Positions 16,588-24,486 of a stretch of DNA of 64,000 nucleotides are shown in pieces (position 1 is the first letter of the stretch; every line of letters begins with the position of its first letter). The stretch comes from Streptomyces katrae (lineage in GTDB: Bacteria > Actinomycetota > Actinomycetes > Streptomycetales > Streptomycetaceae): positions 4,439,560-4,503,559 of the forward strand of contig NZ_CP020042.1 in the NCBI RefSeq assembly GCF_002028425.1, in the 5' to 3' direction. The notes beneath the pieces were generated by a model. That model searched no databases. It was not told where the DNA came from and saw nothing but the letters and a program-made list of their open reading frames with translations. Made by a program: the position numbers and the translations under genes.

Positions 16588-17744
16588 CTAGCGGGCGAGG
16601 GCCCTGGAGATGCGGCGGGCGTCGCGGGCCAGTTCGCGGAACATGCCGCTGACGGGGTTCGTGTAGCCGGTGAAGTACAGGCCGGGGGCCTGGGGGCGGT
16701 GCGGGGGCCGTGGACGCGGGGGCGGCCCCGGTCGTCCAGGACGTCCAGGTGGCCCACCAGGGCTTCGAGGCCCCGCCGGTAGCCCGTCGCGGCGATCACC
16801 GTGTCCGGGGTGATCTCCGTGCCGTCGGCGAGGCGTACGCGGTCGCCGTCGAAGGAGGCCACGGCGGCCACGGGCTCCACCCGGCCGGTGCGCACCGCGT
16901 CGATCAGGCCCACGTCCTGGACCGGGATCGCCCCCTGCCGGGCCCTGCTGTACAGGTCCGGCGCCGGGCGCGGGAGCCCGTGCGCCGACAGGTCCGGGAT
17001 CGAGACCTTCGCCACCAGCGCCCCGAGCCGGTCCACGAGCCGCACCGGGAGCCGGCGGACGAGGATCCCCGTGCGCTGCGCGGGCCAGCCCAGCGTGGAG
17101 CGGCGCACGATGTGCGGGGCGGTGCGCACCGCCAGCCGCACCCGGGCCGCCCCGCCCTCGGCGAGGTCCACGGCTATCTCGGCGCCGGTGTTGCCGACGC
17201 CGACGACCAGCACGTCCCGTCCCGCGTACGGGGAGGGCTCGCGGTAGCCGCAGGCGTGCAGCAGCCGCCCGGTGTAGGTGGCCGCGCCCGGCCAGTCCGG
17301 CAGGTGCGGGGTGTGGTTGAAGCCGGTGGCCACGACCACCGCCCCGGCCGCGAGGAGCCGGCCGCCCGAGGCGTGCAGGGTCCAGCCCCGCCCGTCGGCG
17401 GCGCGTTCGATCCGGGTGACCTCGACGCCGGTGACCAGCTCCAGCTCGTGGTGCTCGGCGTACTTCTCCAGGTACCGGACCACGTCGGCCCGGGCCACCC
17501 AGCGGCCGAAGCGGCGCGGCATCTTCAGGCCCGGCAGGGCCGACAGCCGGCGGGTGGTGTGCAGCCGCAGCCGCTCGTAGTGGCCTCGCCAGGAGGTGGC
17601 GACCGCGTCCGACCGCTCCACGACCACCGCGCGCACCCCGCGGGCGCGCAGCGCGGCGGCGACGGCGAGGCCGCCGGGGCCCCCGCCGATCACGTACACG
17701 GGGCGGGGCTGGGTGCTGGTCAGGTCCGGTGCGGGCGCGGGCAT
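16588..17744 (-). pseudogene. FAD/NAD(P) monooxygenase-type flavoprotein with C-terminal frameshift
   Basis: ATG at 17744. FAD motif VIGGGPGGLAVAAALRARG at residues ~14-32, a second dinucleotide motif VLVVGVGNTGAEIAVDLAEGG, and ATGFNHTPHLPDWPG / IAATGYRRGLEAL of the flavin-containing monooxygenase (CzcO/YUCCA-like) group. After HGPRTAP the expected ending QAPGLYFTGYTNPVSGMFRELA continues in the neighbouring frame to a stop at 16588. Restoring one base in the G-run at 16692-16696 joins them. As written, the protein ends in nonsense at 16581. Sequencing error or a recent mutation are both possible. Likely an NADPH oxygenase; divergent from the racemase-like gene. Confidence 0.75.
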
Positions 17745-17916
17745 GAGGAGTGAGCGTATCGACACAGAGGGTTGATGGGTCTCGGTCGAGGAGGGAATCG
17801 ATTGCGGATCGGTCACGGGGGCGGGCGCCGGTCGCGCCGGGCCCGGCGCGGCTCGGCCGCAGAGAGGGGCGAACCCTGCCAAAGTGGGGCGTCTCGGTAG
17901 TGGAGAGGAGTGCGCG

Positions 17917-18690
17917 ATGTGGCAGCCCGACGGGTGGGACGTACGCGTCCGGCTCGGTGTCCTCACCCCTCACGCCGACGTCGGCCCCGAGTCGGAGCTG
18001 CGCGCCATGGCCCCGGCCGGTGTCGGCCTGCACTTCGCGCGGGTGCCGTTCGGGGCGATGGGGCGCGGCGGTGCGATGGAGGAGACGATCCCGCTGGCGC
18101 CCGTACGGGCCTTCGCCGAGCCCCCGCGGCTGGACGAGGCGGCCGGGCTGCTGGCGGACGCGCCGGTGGCGGTGGTCGCGTTCGCCTTCACCAGCTCCTC
18201 GTACGTGATCGGGGCGCGCGGGGAGGCGTACATGCTGGCCCGGCTGCGCGAGCGCGCCCACGGCCTGCCGGTGGTGGCCACCTGTGCGGCCGCGGTCGAG
18301 GCGCTGCGCGCCCTGGGGGTGGGGCGGATCGCGCTGGTGGACCCGCCGTGGTTCGACGAGACGCTGAACGAGCTCGGCCGCGGCTACTACGAGGAGGCCG
18401 GCTTCGAGGTCCCGTACGCGGCCCCCTGCGGACTGCCGGGCGGGCAGACGCAGGTCACCCCGCAGGCGCTGCACGACTGGGTGGCCGGCGAGGTGGGGGA
18501 CGCGGCCGAGGCGGTCGTGATCGGCGGGAACGGTTTGCGCGCGGTCGGCGTGATCGAGGCCCTGGAGGCCACCCTGGGCCGCCCGGTGCTGACCGCGAAC
18601 CAGGTCCTGCTGTGGTCCGCCCTGCGCGCGGCGGGTGCGGGGGCGGACGGGGTCGAGGGGTACGGGCGGCTGTTCACGGAGGTCGCCTGA
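17917..18690 (+). CDS. Asp/Glu racemase / maleate isomerase superfamily protein
   Basis: 257 aa, ATG at 17917 preceded by GGAGAGGAG. Two-lobed Asp/Glu-racemase fold: LGVLTPHADVGPESELRAM at the N-terminus as in maleate isomerase and arylmalonate decarboxylase, AFAFTSSSYVIGA, VVATCAAAVEALRALG (first catalytic Cys) and VVIGGNGLRAVGVIEALE at the second site. The second Cys of two-base racemases is replaced by Asn-Gly, so a decarboxylase or isomerase-like one-Cys chemistry is more likely than racemisation. Precedes the operator-controlled DoxX/DUF35 pair by 69 bases. Substrate unknown. Confidence 0.75.
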   Translation: MWQPDGWDVRVRLGVLTPHADVGPESELRAMAPAGVGLHFARVPFGAMGRGGAMEETIPLAPVRAFAEPPRLDEAAGLLADAPVAVVAFAFTSSSYVIGARGEAYMLARLRERAHGLPVVATCAAAVEALRALGVGRIALVDPPWFDETLNELGRGYYEEAGFEVPYAAPCGLPGGQTQVTPQALHDWVAGEVGDAAEAVVIGGNGLRAVGVIEALEATLGRPVLTANQVLLWSALRAAGAGADGVEGYGRLFTEVA

Positions 18691-18720
18691 GGCCTTGCGG
18701 GATCGGCGCCGATCCGCTGA

Positions 18721-18737
18721 ACTGACGTACCGTCAGA
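18721..18737. promoter_or_regulatory. TetR-type palindromic operator, copy 5
   Basis: ACTGACGTACCGTCAGA, 22 bases before the start of the DoxX-like gene. Confidence 0.75.
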
Positions 18738-18759
18738 TCAAGTGGAGGGGTGGCGGTCC

Positions 18760-19212
18760 ATGCAGACCATCTGGCTCAGCGGGGCCGAATGGCTCGCCGT
18801 GCTGCGCATAGGCCTCGGCCTGTGGTGGCTGGAGAGCTGGCGGCACAAGGACAAGAAGGGCTGGTTCGAGCGCGGCACCGGCATAGCCTGGGCCGCCGAC
18901 GTCGCCGGCAAGCACCGGTGGTCCTTCGTCCAGAGCGGCTTCGCCTCGGTCGTCCAGCCGCGCCCGCGGCTGATGGCGTACGTCGTCGTCTACGCGGAGC
19001 TCGCCCTGGGCCTGGGTCTGGTGCTCGGGTTCCTGACCCCCGTCGCCCTGGCCGGCGGGCTGCTGCTGAACCTGCTCTACCTGGTGCTGATGATCCACGA
19101 CTGGGCTGAGCAGGGGCAGAACGCGATGATGGCGCTGATCTCGGGCGTCGCGTTCTTCGCCATGGCCTGGCAGACCTGGTCCCTCGACGCCGCGATCGGA
19201 CTGTTCCTGTGA
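18760..19212 (+). CDS. DoxX-family membrane protein
   Basis: 150 aa from ATG 18760, with GGAGGGG nine bases upstream (GTG at 18742 is a less likely start). Four hydrophobic segments: ~7-24 (WLAVLRIGLGLWWLESW), ~70-92, ~95-112 and ~125-145. Resembles the DoxX/DoxD-like membrane family; such proteins may couple substrate oxidation to quinones, but function is poorly defined. Its stop overlaps the GTG of the DUF35 gene, and it carries the regulon palindrome upstream, so it probably supports the catabolic pathway at the membrane. Confidence 0.75.
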   Translation: MQTIWLSGAEWLAVLRIGLGLWWLESWRHKDKKGWFERGTGIAWAADVAGKHRWSFVQSGFASVVQPRPRLMAYVVVYAELALGLGLVLGFLTPVALAGGLLLNLLYLVLMIHDWAEQGQNAMMALISGVAFFAMAWQTWSLDAAIGLFL

Positions 19213-19619
19213 GCGCCGCACGGTACGACCTCCCCGAGGCCGACGAGTTCACCCGCCCCTACTGGGACGCCGCCGCCGGGGGCCGGCTGCTGCTGCGGCG
19301 CTGCGCCGACTGCGGGCGCGCCCACCACTACCCGCGCGAGTTCTGCCCCTTCTGCTGGGCGGGCGAGGACCGGGTGGCCTGGGAGGAGGCGAGCGGCCGC
19401 GCGACCCTCTACACCTGGTCGGTGATCCACCGCAACGACCTGCCGCCGTTCGGCGAACGCGTCCCGTACACGGCCGCCGTCGTGGACCTGGCGGAGGGAC
19501 CCCGGATGATGACCGAGGTCGTCGACTGCCCGGAGGGGGAGCTTCGCATCGGCATGCCGCTGCGGGTCACCTTCCGTGAGGCGGCCGACGGGGTGTGGGT
19601 CGCGGTGTTCCGTCCCTGA
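19209..19619 (+). CDS. DUF35 OB-fold/zinc-ribbon acyl-CoA-associated protein
   Basis: 136 aa, GTG overlapping the preceding stop. Zinc ribbon C32-x2-C35...C46-x2-C49 followed by an OB-fold (ATLYTWSVIHRND, YTAAVVDLAEGPRM, IGMPLRVTF). DUF35 proteins bind acyl-CoAs and pair with thiolase-like enzymes or hydratases (for example the steroid side-chain aldolase Ltp2 with its DUF35 partner). Here it is coupled to a DoxX protein rather than a thiolase. The cognate partner could be the catalytic-Cys-lacking thiolase at 23087-24310. Confidence 0.85.
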   Translation: MSAARYDLPEADEFTRPYWDAAAGGRLLLRRCADCGRAHHYPREFCPFCWAGEDRVAWEEASGRATLYTWSVIHRNDLPPFGERVPYTAAVVDLAEGPRMMTEVVDCPEGELRIGMPLRVTFREAADGVWVAVFRP

Positions 19620-19638
19620 AGCGGCGGTCCGGGCGGGC

Positions 19639-20304
19639 TCACGGCCAGAGCAGCTCGCGGGCCCAGGTGTCCGGACCGGTGCGGCGGTAGCGCAGGCGGA
19701 CGTGGCGGCGGGCGGCGTCGCCCTGGAAGAACTCCGCCTCGGACGGCTCCAGTACGTAACGGGTCCACGTCGGCGCCGGGGCGTCGGGCTCCGCGGCCGC
19801 CCGCTCCCAGGCCGCCGCCGAGGCCCGCGCCAGCTCCTCCGCGGAGCCCAGCACCTCGCTCTGCCGGCCCGTCAGCGCCGCCGCCAGCGCACCGCGCGAG
19901 CGGACCGCCAGGTCCGCCCGGCTCTCCCGCTCCCCGCACGCGCTCACCCGGCCCCGCACGCGGACCTGCCGCCCCACCGCGGGCCAGTAGAAGACCAGCG
20001 CCGCCTCCGGCCGCCCGGCCAGCTGGCGCCCCTTGGCGCTGGTGGCGTGCGAGGCGAAGTGCCAGCCCCGCGCATCCGCCTCGTGCAGCATCACGATCCG
20101 CACGTCGGGCCGCCCGTCGGCGTCCGCCGTCGCCAGGCTCATCGTGTGCGGCTCCACCTGCCCGGCCCGCGCGGCGTGCACGAACCACTCCCGGAACAGC
20201 TCCAGGGGCTCCGCGGGCGCCGAAGCCGGGTCGAAGGAGGGCAGGGCGGTGTCCCAGACGCGCAGGGAGTGCAGGACCTCGTGGAACTCGGAGTCACCCG
20301 TCAT
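19639..20304 (-). CDS. pyridoxamine 5'-phosphate oxidase family protein
   Basis: 221 aa, ATG at 20304. FMN-binding split barrel: ELFREWFVHAARAGQVEPHTMSLAT, RIVMLHEADARGWHFASHATSAKGRQL (FMN/PLP phosphate contacts) and AALVFYWPAVGRQVRVRGRV. The C-terminal RHVRLRYRRTGPDTWARELLWP matches the PdxH dimerisation region (LRYRR..... W....L.P). Likely oxidises pyridoxamine/pyridoxine phosphate to PLP, or a paralogue of that enzyme. It converges with the DUF35 gene; 46 bases from the PhzF gene. Confidence 0.82.
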   Translation of the reverse strand: MTGDSEFHEVLHSLRVWDTALPSFDPASAPAEPLELFREWFVHAARAGQVEPHTMSLATADADGRPDVRIVMLHEADARGWHFASHATSAKGRQLAGRPEAALVFYWPAVGRQVRVRGRVSACGERESRADLAVRSRGALAAALTGRQSEVLGSAEELARASAAAWERAAAEPDAPAPTWTRYVLEPSEAEFFQGDAARRHVRLRYRRTGPDTWARELLWP

Positions 20305-20350
20305 CCCGCCAGGCTAAGGGCTGCCCCGTGGCCCGCATCCCCCCGCCCCG

Positions 20351-21190
20351 TCAGGCGATCGGGACGGCCGTGCCCGTCACCTCGATGCCCGCCGTCGGGT
20401 CCGCCGGCACGCCCACCGTGATCAGGCTCGGCCGGCCCATGTCCACGCCCTGGTGGACGGTGAGCACCGCCGGCACCTCCACCAGGCCAAGGCTCCTCAG
20501 GTACCCGCCCAGGGCGGCGGAGGCCGCACCCGTCGCCGGGTCCTCGACGACCCCGCCCGGCGGGAAGGGGTTGCGGGTGTGGAAGACCGTCGGCGACTCG
20601 CGCCGGACCAGGGCGACCGTCGTCCAGTCCCGGCGGGCCATCAGCGCGGCCAGCCCCGCCATGTCGTAGTCCAGGTCCGACAGCCGCTCCCGGCTCCCCG
20701 CCGCGATCACCGGATGCCAGGCCCCCGCGTACGCCGCCCGCGGCGGCAGCGCCGGATCCAGGTCGGCCGCCGACCAGCGCAGCGCGGCCAGCAGCTCCGC
20801 CAGGTCGGCCTCCGGGATCTCCGCCGTGCGCGGCGCCACGCTCACCAGGGTGGCGACCACCGCCCCGTCCGGCCCCGTCGAGGTGGTCACCGGCACCGGG
20901 CCCGCCTGGGTGTGCAGCACCAGCCTGCCCACGCCGTACCGCTGGGCGTGGGCGACGGCGGTGGCGATCGTTGCGTGCCCGCAGAACGGCACCTCGGCCT
21001 GCGGGCTGAAGTAGCGGATGTCGAGCTCCCCGTCCTGCCGGGGCACCACGAACGCCGTCTCCGAATAGCCGACGTCCGCCGCCGTGGCAGCCATCGTCGC
21101 CTCATCCATGCCGGTGGCGTCCAGCACCACACCCGCCGGATTCCCGCCGAGAGGGTCGGTGCTGAAGGCCACGTAGCGCAAGAGATCCAT
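20351..21190 (-). CDS. PhzF-family isomerase/epimerase
   Basis: 279 aa, ATG at 21190. PhzF fold: N-terminal YVAFSTDPLGGNPAGVVLD, catalytic Glu in GYSETAFV, FCGHATIATAVAH (diaminopimelate-epimerase-like half) and GVVEDPATGAASAALGGYLR. The family includes trans-2,3-dihydro-3-hydroxyanthranilate isomerase, but most members are of unknown substrate. It is not part of a phenazine cluster here. Upstream of it lies a 295-bp gap containing the M4 protease promoter. Confidence 0.85.
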   Translation of the reverse strand: MDLLRYVAFSTDPLGGNPAGVVLDATGMDEATMAATAADVGYSETAFVVPRQDGELDIRYFSPQAEVPFCGHATIATAVAHAQRYGVGRLVLHTQAGPVPVTTSTGPDGAVVATLVSVAPRTAEIPEADLAELLAALRWSAADLDPALPPRAAYAGAWHPVIAAGSRERLSDLDYDMAGLAALMARRDWTTVALVRRESPTVFHTRNPFPPGGVVEDPATGAASAALGGYLRSLGLVEVPAVLTVHQGVDMGRPSLITVGVPADPTAGIEVTGTAVPIA

Positions 21191-21419
21191 GGGCCGAACG
21201 TAACCGCGCGCTCGCGCGGGCGTCAAAAACCTTAGCTGGAAAGCGGGTTGACGTGCCGCCGGGTGCCAGGCCGCGCGCCGGTGAGCAGCTGCCCGTTCGT
21301 GCGGCGCGCGCAGGGGCGCAGGCGCACTTCGCCCGGCGGTTGCTGGCGACTGGTGGCGGAGCAAGACTGGTGATATCGACGCGAAACGACCGCTGCCATG
21401 CGATCCGAGATCGCCCTCA

Positions 21420-21448
21420 CATCAAATGATGAAATGTCAAATGATGAA
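21420..21448. promoter_or_regulatory. AT-rich palindromic direct repeat before the M4 protease gene
   Basis: TCAAATGATGAA occurs at 21422-21433 and 21437-21448 (period 15), and CATCAAATGATG (21420-21431) is itself a perfect palindrome. The patch is strikingly AT-rich for this genome and ends 37 bases before the protease start. Probably a regulator binding site within the promoter. Confidence 0.5.
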
Positions 21449-21485
21449 TCTTTAACCGTTGGTCCTCTTGGGCAGGAGGTGCCCC

Positions 21486-22688
21486 ATGAGCAGGGCCCGT
21501 CCGATCAACTGCATCATCCCTCCGTACATCCTCGAAAAGCTCCTGGAGAGCCCGGACGGTGACGTCCGCCAGGCCGCCCTGGACACCATGCTGACCACCG
21601 CCCGTCTGCGGGGTGAACGCACGGTCCGCGCCTCCCTCGCGGGCGCGGCCGCCACCGCCGGTGACGGCCGGCGCACCATCTTCGACTGCGACGAGGGGGT
21701 GACCCTGCGCCGCGCCACTCTGGTCAGGACGGAAGACGGACCGGAGTCCGCCGACACTGCGGTGGACCGGGCTTTCGAGGGACTGGGCCTGACGCGCGAC
21801 TTCTACCGGGAGGTCTTCCAGCGCAATTCGATCGACGACCAGGGCATGCGCCTGGACGGCTACGTCCATTTCGACGTGCAGTTCAACAACGCGTTCTGGG
21901 ACGGGCAGCAGATGGTCTTCGGCGACGGGGACGGGAAGGAGTTCAGCAACCTCACCGGCTCCCTCGACGTGATCGCCCACGAGCTCACGCACGGCGTCAC
22001 CGAGACCACTGCCGGACTCGAGTACCACAACCAGTCCGGGGCCCTGAACGAATCCATGTCGGACGTATTCGGTTCACTGGTCAAGCAGTGGTCGCTGAAG
22101 CAGAAGGCGGAGGACGCGGACTGGAAGATCGGCGCCGACGTATGGACCCCGGGAATCGCCGGTGACGCCCTGCGATCGCTGAAGGAGCCGGGGCAGGCGT
22201 ACAACAATCCCCTGTTCGGCAAGGACCCCCAGCCCGACCGCATGAGCAAGTTCATCCATCTGCCCGACACGCCGAGAGGGGACTCCGGCGGGGTGCACTT
22301 CAACTCCGGCATCCCGAACAAGGCGTTCTTCCTGGCCGCAGTGGGCATCGGCGGATTCGCGTGGGAGGCCGCCGGACACATCTGGTACGACTCGCTCAGG
22401 GCCTCGACCGCCGACGCCGGCTTCCAGGACTTCGCGGACACCACCTTCCAGAAGGCCGGGGACCTCTTCGGTGCCGGCAGCGCCGAGCAGGCGGCCGTGC
22501 TGGCGGCCTGGGCGGGGGTGGAGATCCAGATCAGCGGCGTCCCGAAGGGCCGGGTCTTCGCCGTCGACGGGAACGGCCGCGTGGGCCGCGACGACGGCAT
22601 CGCAGCCCTGTCCCGGCAGCTCGGGGAACTGAACGCCAAGGTGACGGGACTGGCCAAGGACCTGACCGCGCTGAAGGGCAGCCGGTGA
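21486..22688 (+). CDS. protealysin-like M4 metallopeptidase
   Basis: 400 aa, ATG at 21486 with AGGAGGT. No signal peptide; the N-terminus CIIPPYILEKLLES matches the short protealysin-type propeptide, unlike secreted thermolysins. Zinc motif HELTH at 165-169, third ligand in NESMSDVFG, and the thermolysin-like DSGGVHFNSGIPNKAFF. The C-terminal ~50 residues after the peptidase domain (DDGIAALSRQLGELNAKVTG) look helical. Its stop overlaps the GTG of an emfourin-type inhibitor. Probably a cytoplasmic or leaderless protease kept in check by its neighbour. Confidence 0.9.
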   Translation: MSRARPINCIIPPYILEKLLESPDGDVRQAALDTMLTTARLRGERTVRASLAGAAATAGDGRRTIFDCDEGVTLRRATLVRTEDGPESADTAVDRAFEGLGLTRDFYREVFQRNSIDDQGMRLDGYVHFDVQFNNAFWDGQQMVFGDGDGKEFSNLTGSLDVIAHELTHGVTETTAGLEYHNQSGALNESMSDVFGSLVKQWSLKQKAEDADWKIGADVWTPGIAGDALRSLKEPGQAYNNPLFGKDPQPDRMSKFIHLPDTPRGDSGGVHFNSGIPNKAFFLAAVGIGGFAWEAAGHIWYDSLRASTADAGFQDFADTTFQKAGDLFGAGSAEQAAVLAAWAGVEIQISGVPKGRVFAVDGNGRVGRDDGIAALSRQLGELNAKVTGLAKDLTALKGSR

Positions 22689-22993
22689 AGGTGACGCTGG
22701 AGACATTCGGCGGGCTGGCGGCGACGACCCGCCGCCCGCCGGAGGTCCTGGACACGGCCACCCTGCCCGCCTCCGCCGCAGCGGAACTGACCCGCCTGAT
22801 CGCAGCCGCCGCAGCGGCTCCCGCAGCAGCCGAGGGCGACCGCGCGCGGGACGCGATGAGCTACGCGATCACGATGGAGGACGGACCGCGCACGACGACC
22901 CTCGAACAGTCGGACGCCACCATGACCCCGGCCTTCACGACCCTGCTCACCTGGCTCAGGGCACGCACGGCCGGCGAACCCCCTCGTCCATGA
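22685..22993 (+). CDS. emfourin-like protease inhibitor
   Basis: 102 aa from a GTG overlapping the protease stop (GTGA). The sequence KVTLETFGGLAATTRRPPEVLDTATLPASAAAELTRLI and a YAITMEDGP segment match the small emfourin type (N-terminal beta strand with FGG, later D-x-x-x-L-P helix, then Y.I/T strand). Emfourins inhibit the M4 protease encoded next to them. Overlap implies translational coupling and roughly stoichiometric synthesis. Identification rests on the motif pattern plus context. Confidence 0.7.
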   Translation: MKVTLETFGGLAATTRRPPEVLDTATLPASAAAELTRLIAAAAAAPAAAEGDRARDAMSYAITMEDGPRTTTLEQSDATMTPAFTTLLTWLRARTAGEPPRP

Positions 22994-23086
22994 CCCGCAC
23001 CCCCATGTGCCAGGCCGACGGGGTCCCGGACGCCCGACGAGGCGGCCCCCCGACCTCCCCGCCTGGCCGCTGAGGGACCCCCGCCC

Positions 23087-24310
23087 TCACCCCCGCCCCA
23101 GCAGCACCGTCCCCGAAGAGCAGAACCAGCCGCCGGTGCCCGACGCCAGGGCTATCTCCGGCAGGCCACCGCCACCACCGCCGCCGCGCTTCGTGACCTG
23201 TCTGCCCGGGCCCGCCTCGCCGCGGAGTTGGCGGACGGCTTCCACCAGGAGGAAGAGGCCGCGCATGCCCGGGTGGCAGGCCGAGAGGCCGCCGCCGTCG
23301 GTGTTGACCGGGAGTTCGCCGTCCCGCAGCAGGCGGCCCTTCTCCACGAAGGCGCCGCCCTCCCCCTTGGCGCAGAAGCCGAGGTCCTCCAGCGTCACCA
23401 GGGTCATGTACGTGAAGGCGTCGTAGATCTCGGCGAGGTCCACGTCCGCCGGGGTGAGGCCCGCTCGGGCGAAGGCCTGGCGGCCCGAGACGGCGGCGGG
23501 GGAGACCGTGAAGTCCTCCCACTCCGACATCGTGGTGTGCGAGACGGACGTGCCCGTGCCCAGCACCCAGACCGGGGTCTTCGCGCTGTCCGGAACGTAC
23601 TCCTCCGCCGCCAGGAGCACCGCGCAGCCGCCGTCGGAGCGGATGCAGCAGTGCAGTTTGGTGAAGGGGTCGGCGATCGGGTCGGACGTGAGGACGTCCT
23701 CGACGGTGATCGGGTCGCGGAACATCGCGTCCGGGTTGGTGGCGGCGTTCGCCCGGGCCTGGACGGCCACCGAGGCGAGCTGCTCCAGCGTCGTGCCGTA
23801 CTCGTGCATGTGGCGGCGCGCGGCCATCGCGTACTTGGCTACCAGCGTGTGCCCGTACGGCACCTCGAACTGGAGCGGCCCGCGCGACCCGAACGACAGG
23901 TTCGACGTACGCCGCCGGGCCTTGATGTCGGCGCGGGCCGTCGAGCCGTAGACGAGCAGGACGGCGTTGGCGTGTCCGGCGGCGATGGCGTCGGCGGCGT
24001 GGGCCGCCATGACCTCCCACGTGGAGCCGCCGACGGACGTCGAGTCGACCCAGGTGGGCCGCAGGCCGAGGTACTCGGCCACCTCCACCGGCGCGAGGAC
24101 GCCGAGGCCGGCCGAGGCGAAGCCGTCGATGACGGAACGGTCCAGGCCGGAGTCGGCCAGCGCCCGCCGGGCGCCCTGCGCGTGCAGGGTGTACGGGGTC
24201 GGGCCGTCCACCCGGCCGCAGTCCGACAGGGCGACGCCGACCACCGCGACCCGGCGGCGGGGTGCGGGAAGGGACGGGGACACGGGCGGTGCGGACAGGG
24301 GTCCAGGCAT
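23087..24310 (-). CDS. SCP2-type thiolase-like protein lacking the nucleophilic Cys
   Basis: 407 aa from ATG 24310 (ATG at 24324, leaderless and abutting the operator, is an alternative). Thiolase fold of the lipid-transfer/acetyl-CoA acetyltransferase type: VAVVGVALSDCGRVDG, HEYGTTLEQLASVAV, RDPITVEDVLTSDPIADPF, AEIYDAFTYMTLVTLEDLGFCAKGEGG and NTDGGGLSACHPG. Where thiolases carry the acylated Cys (NxCATG) this has GGSTWEV, as in the Ltp-type aldolases that use DUF35 partners. So a retro-aldol or other C-C cleaving role is possible. Palindromic operator at 24325-24341. Confidence 0.82.
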   Translation of the reverse strand: MPGPLSAPPVSPSLPAPRRRVAVVGVALSDCGRVDGPTPYTLHAQGARRALADSGLDRSVIDGFASAGLGVLAPVEVAEYLGLRPTWVDSTSVGGSTWEVMAAHAADAIAAGHANAVLLVYGSTARADIKARRRTSNLSFGSRGPLQFEVPYGHTLVAKYAMAARRHMHEYGTTLEQLASVAVQARANAATNPDAMFRDPITVEDVLTSDPIADPFTKLHCCIRSDGGCAVLLAAEEYVPDSAKTPVWVLGTGTSVSHTTMSEWEDFTVSPAAVSGRQAFARAGLTPADVDLAEIYDAFTYMTLVTLEDLGFCAKGEGGAFVEKGRLLRDGELPVNTDGGGLSACHPGMRGLFLLVEAVRQLRGEAGPGRQVTKRGGGGGGGLPEIALASGTGGWFCSSGTVLLGRG

Positions 24311-24324
24311 GGGAGGACGGTACA

Positions 24325-24341
24325 TCTGACATGGCGTCAGA
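24325..24341. promoter_or_regulatory. TetR-type palindromic operator, copy 6
   Basis: TCTGACATGGCGTCAGA, immediately upstream of the thiolase-like gene start on the minus strand. Confidence 0.75.
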
Positions 24342-24450
24342 TGAAACCCCCACCCACCCCCATCCACTCGCACCCACCCCCCAACCGCTCCCCGGCCCCA
24401 CCCCCAAAGCCCGCCCCCGCCCCCTGTGCATCTCGCCCCCGCCGCTCTAA

Positions 24451-24467
24451 CATGACGGCCCGTCAGA
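24451..24467. promoter_or_regulatory. TetR-type palindromic operator, copy 7
   Basis: CATGACGGCCCGTCAGA, 19 bases before the acyl-CoA dehydrogenase start. With copy 6 it gives each of two divergent genes its own site. Confidence 0.75.
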
Positions 24468-24486
24468 AACGGGGAGGAGCCCGACG

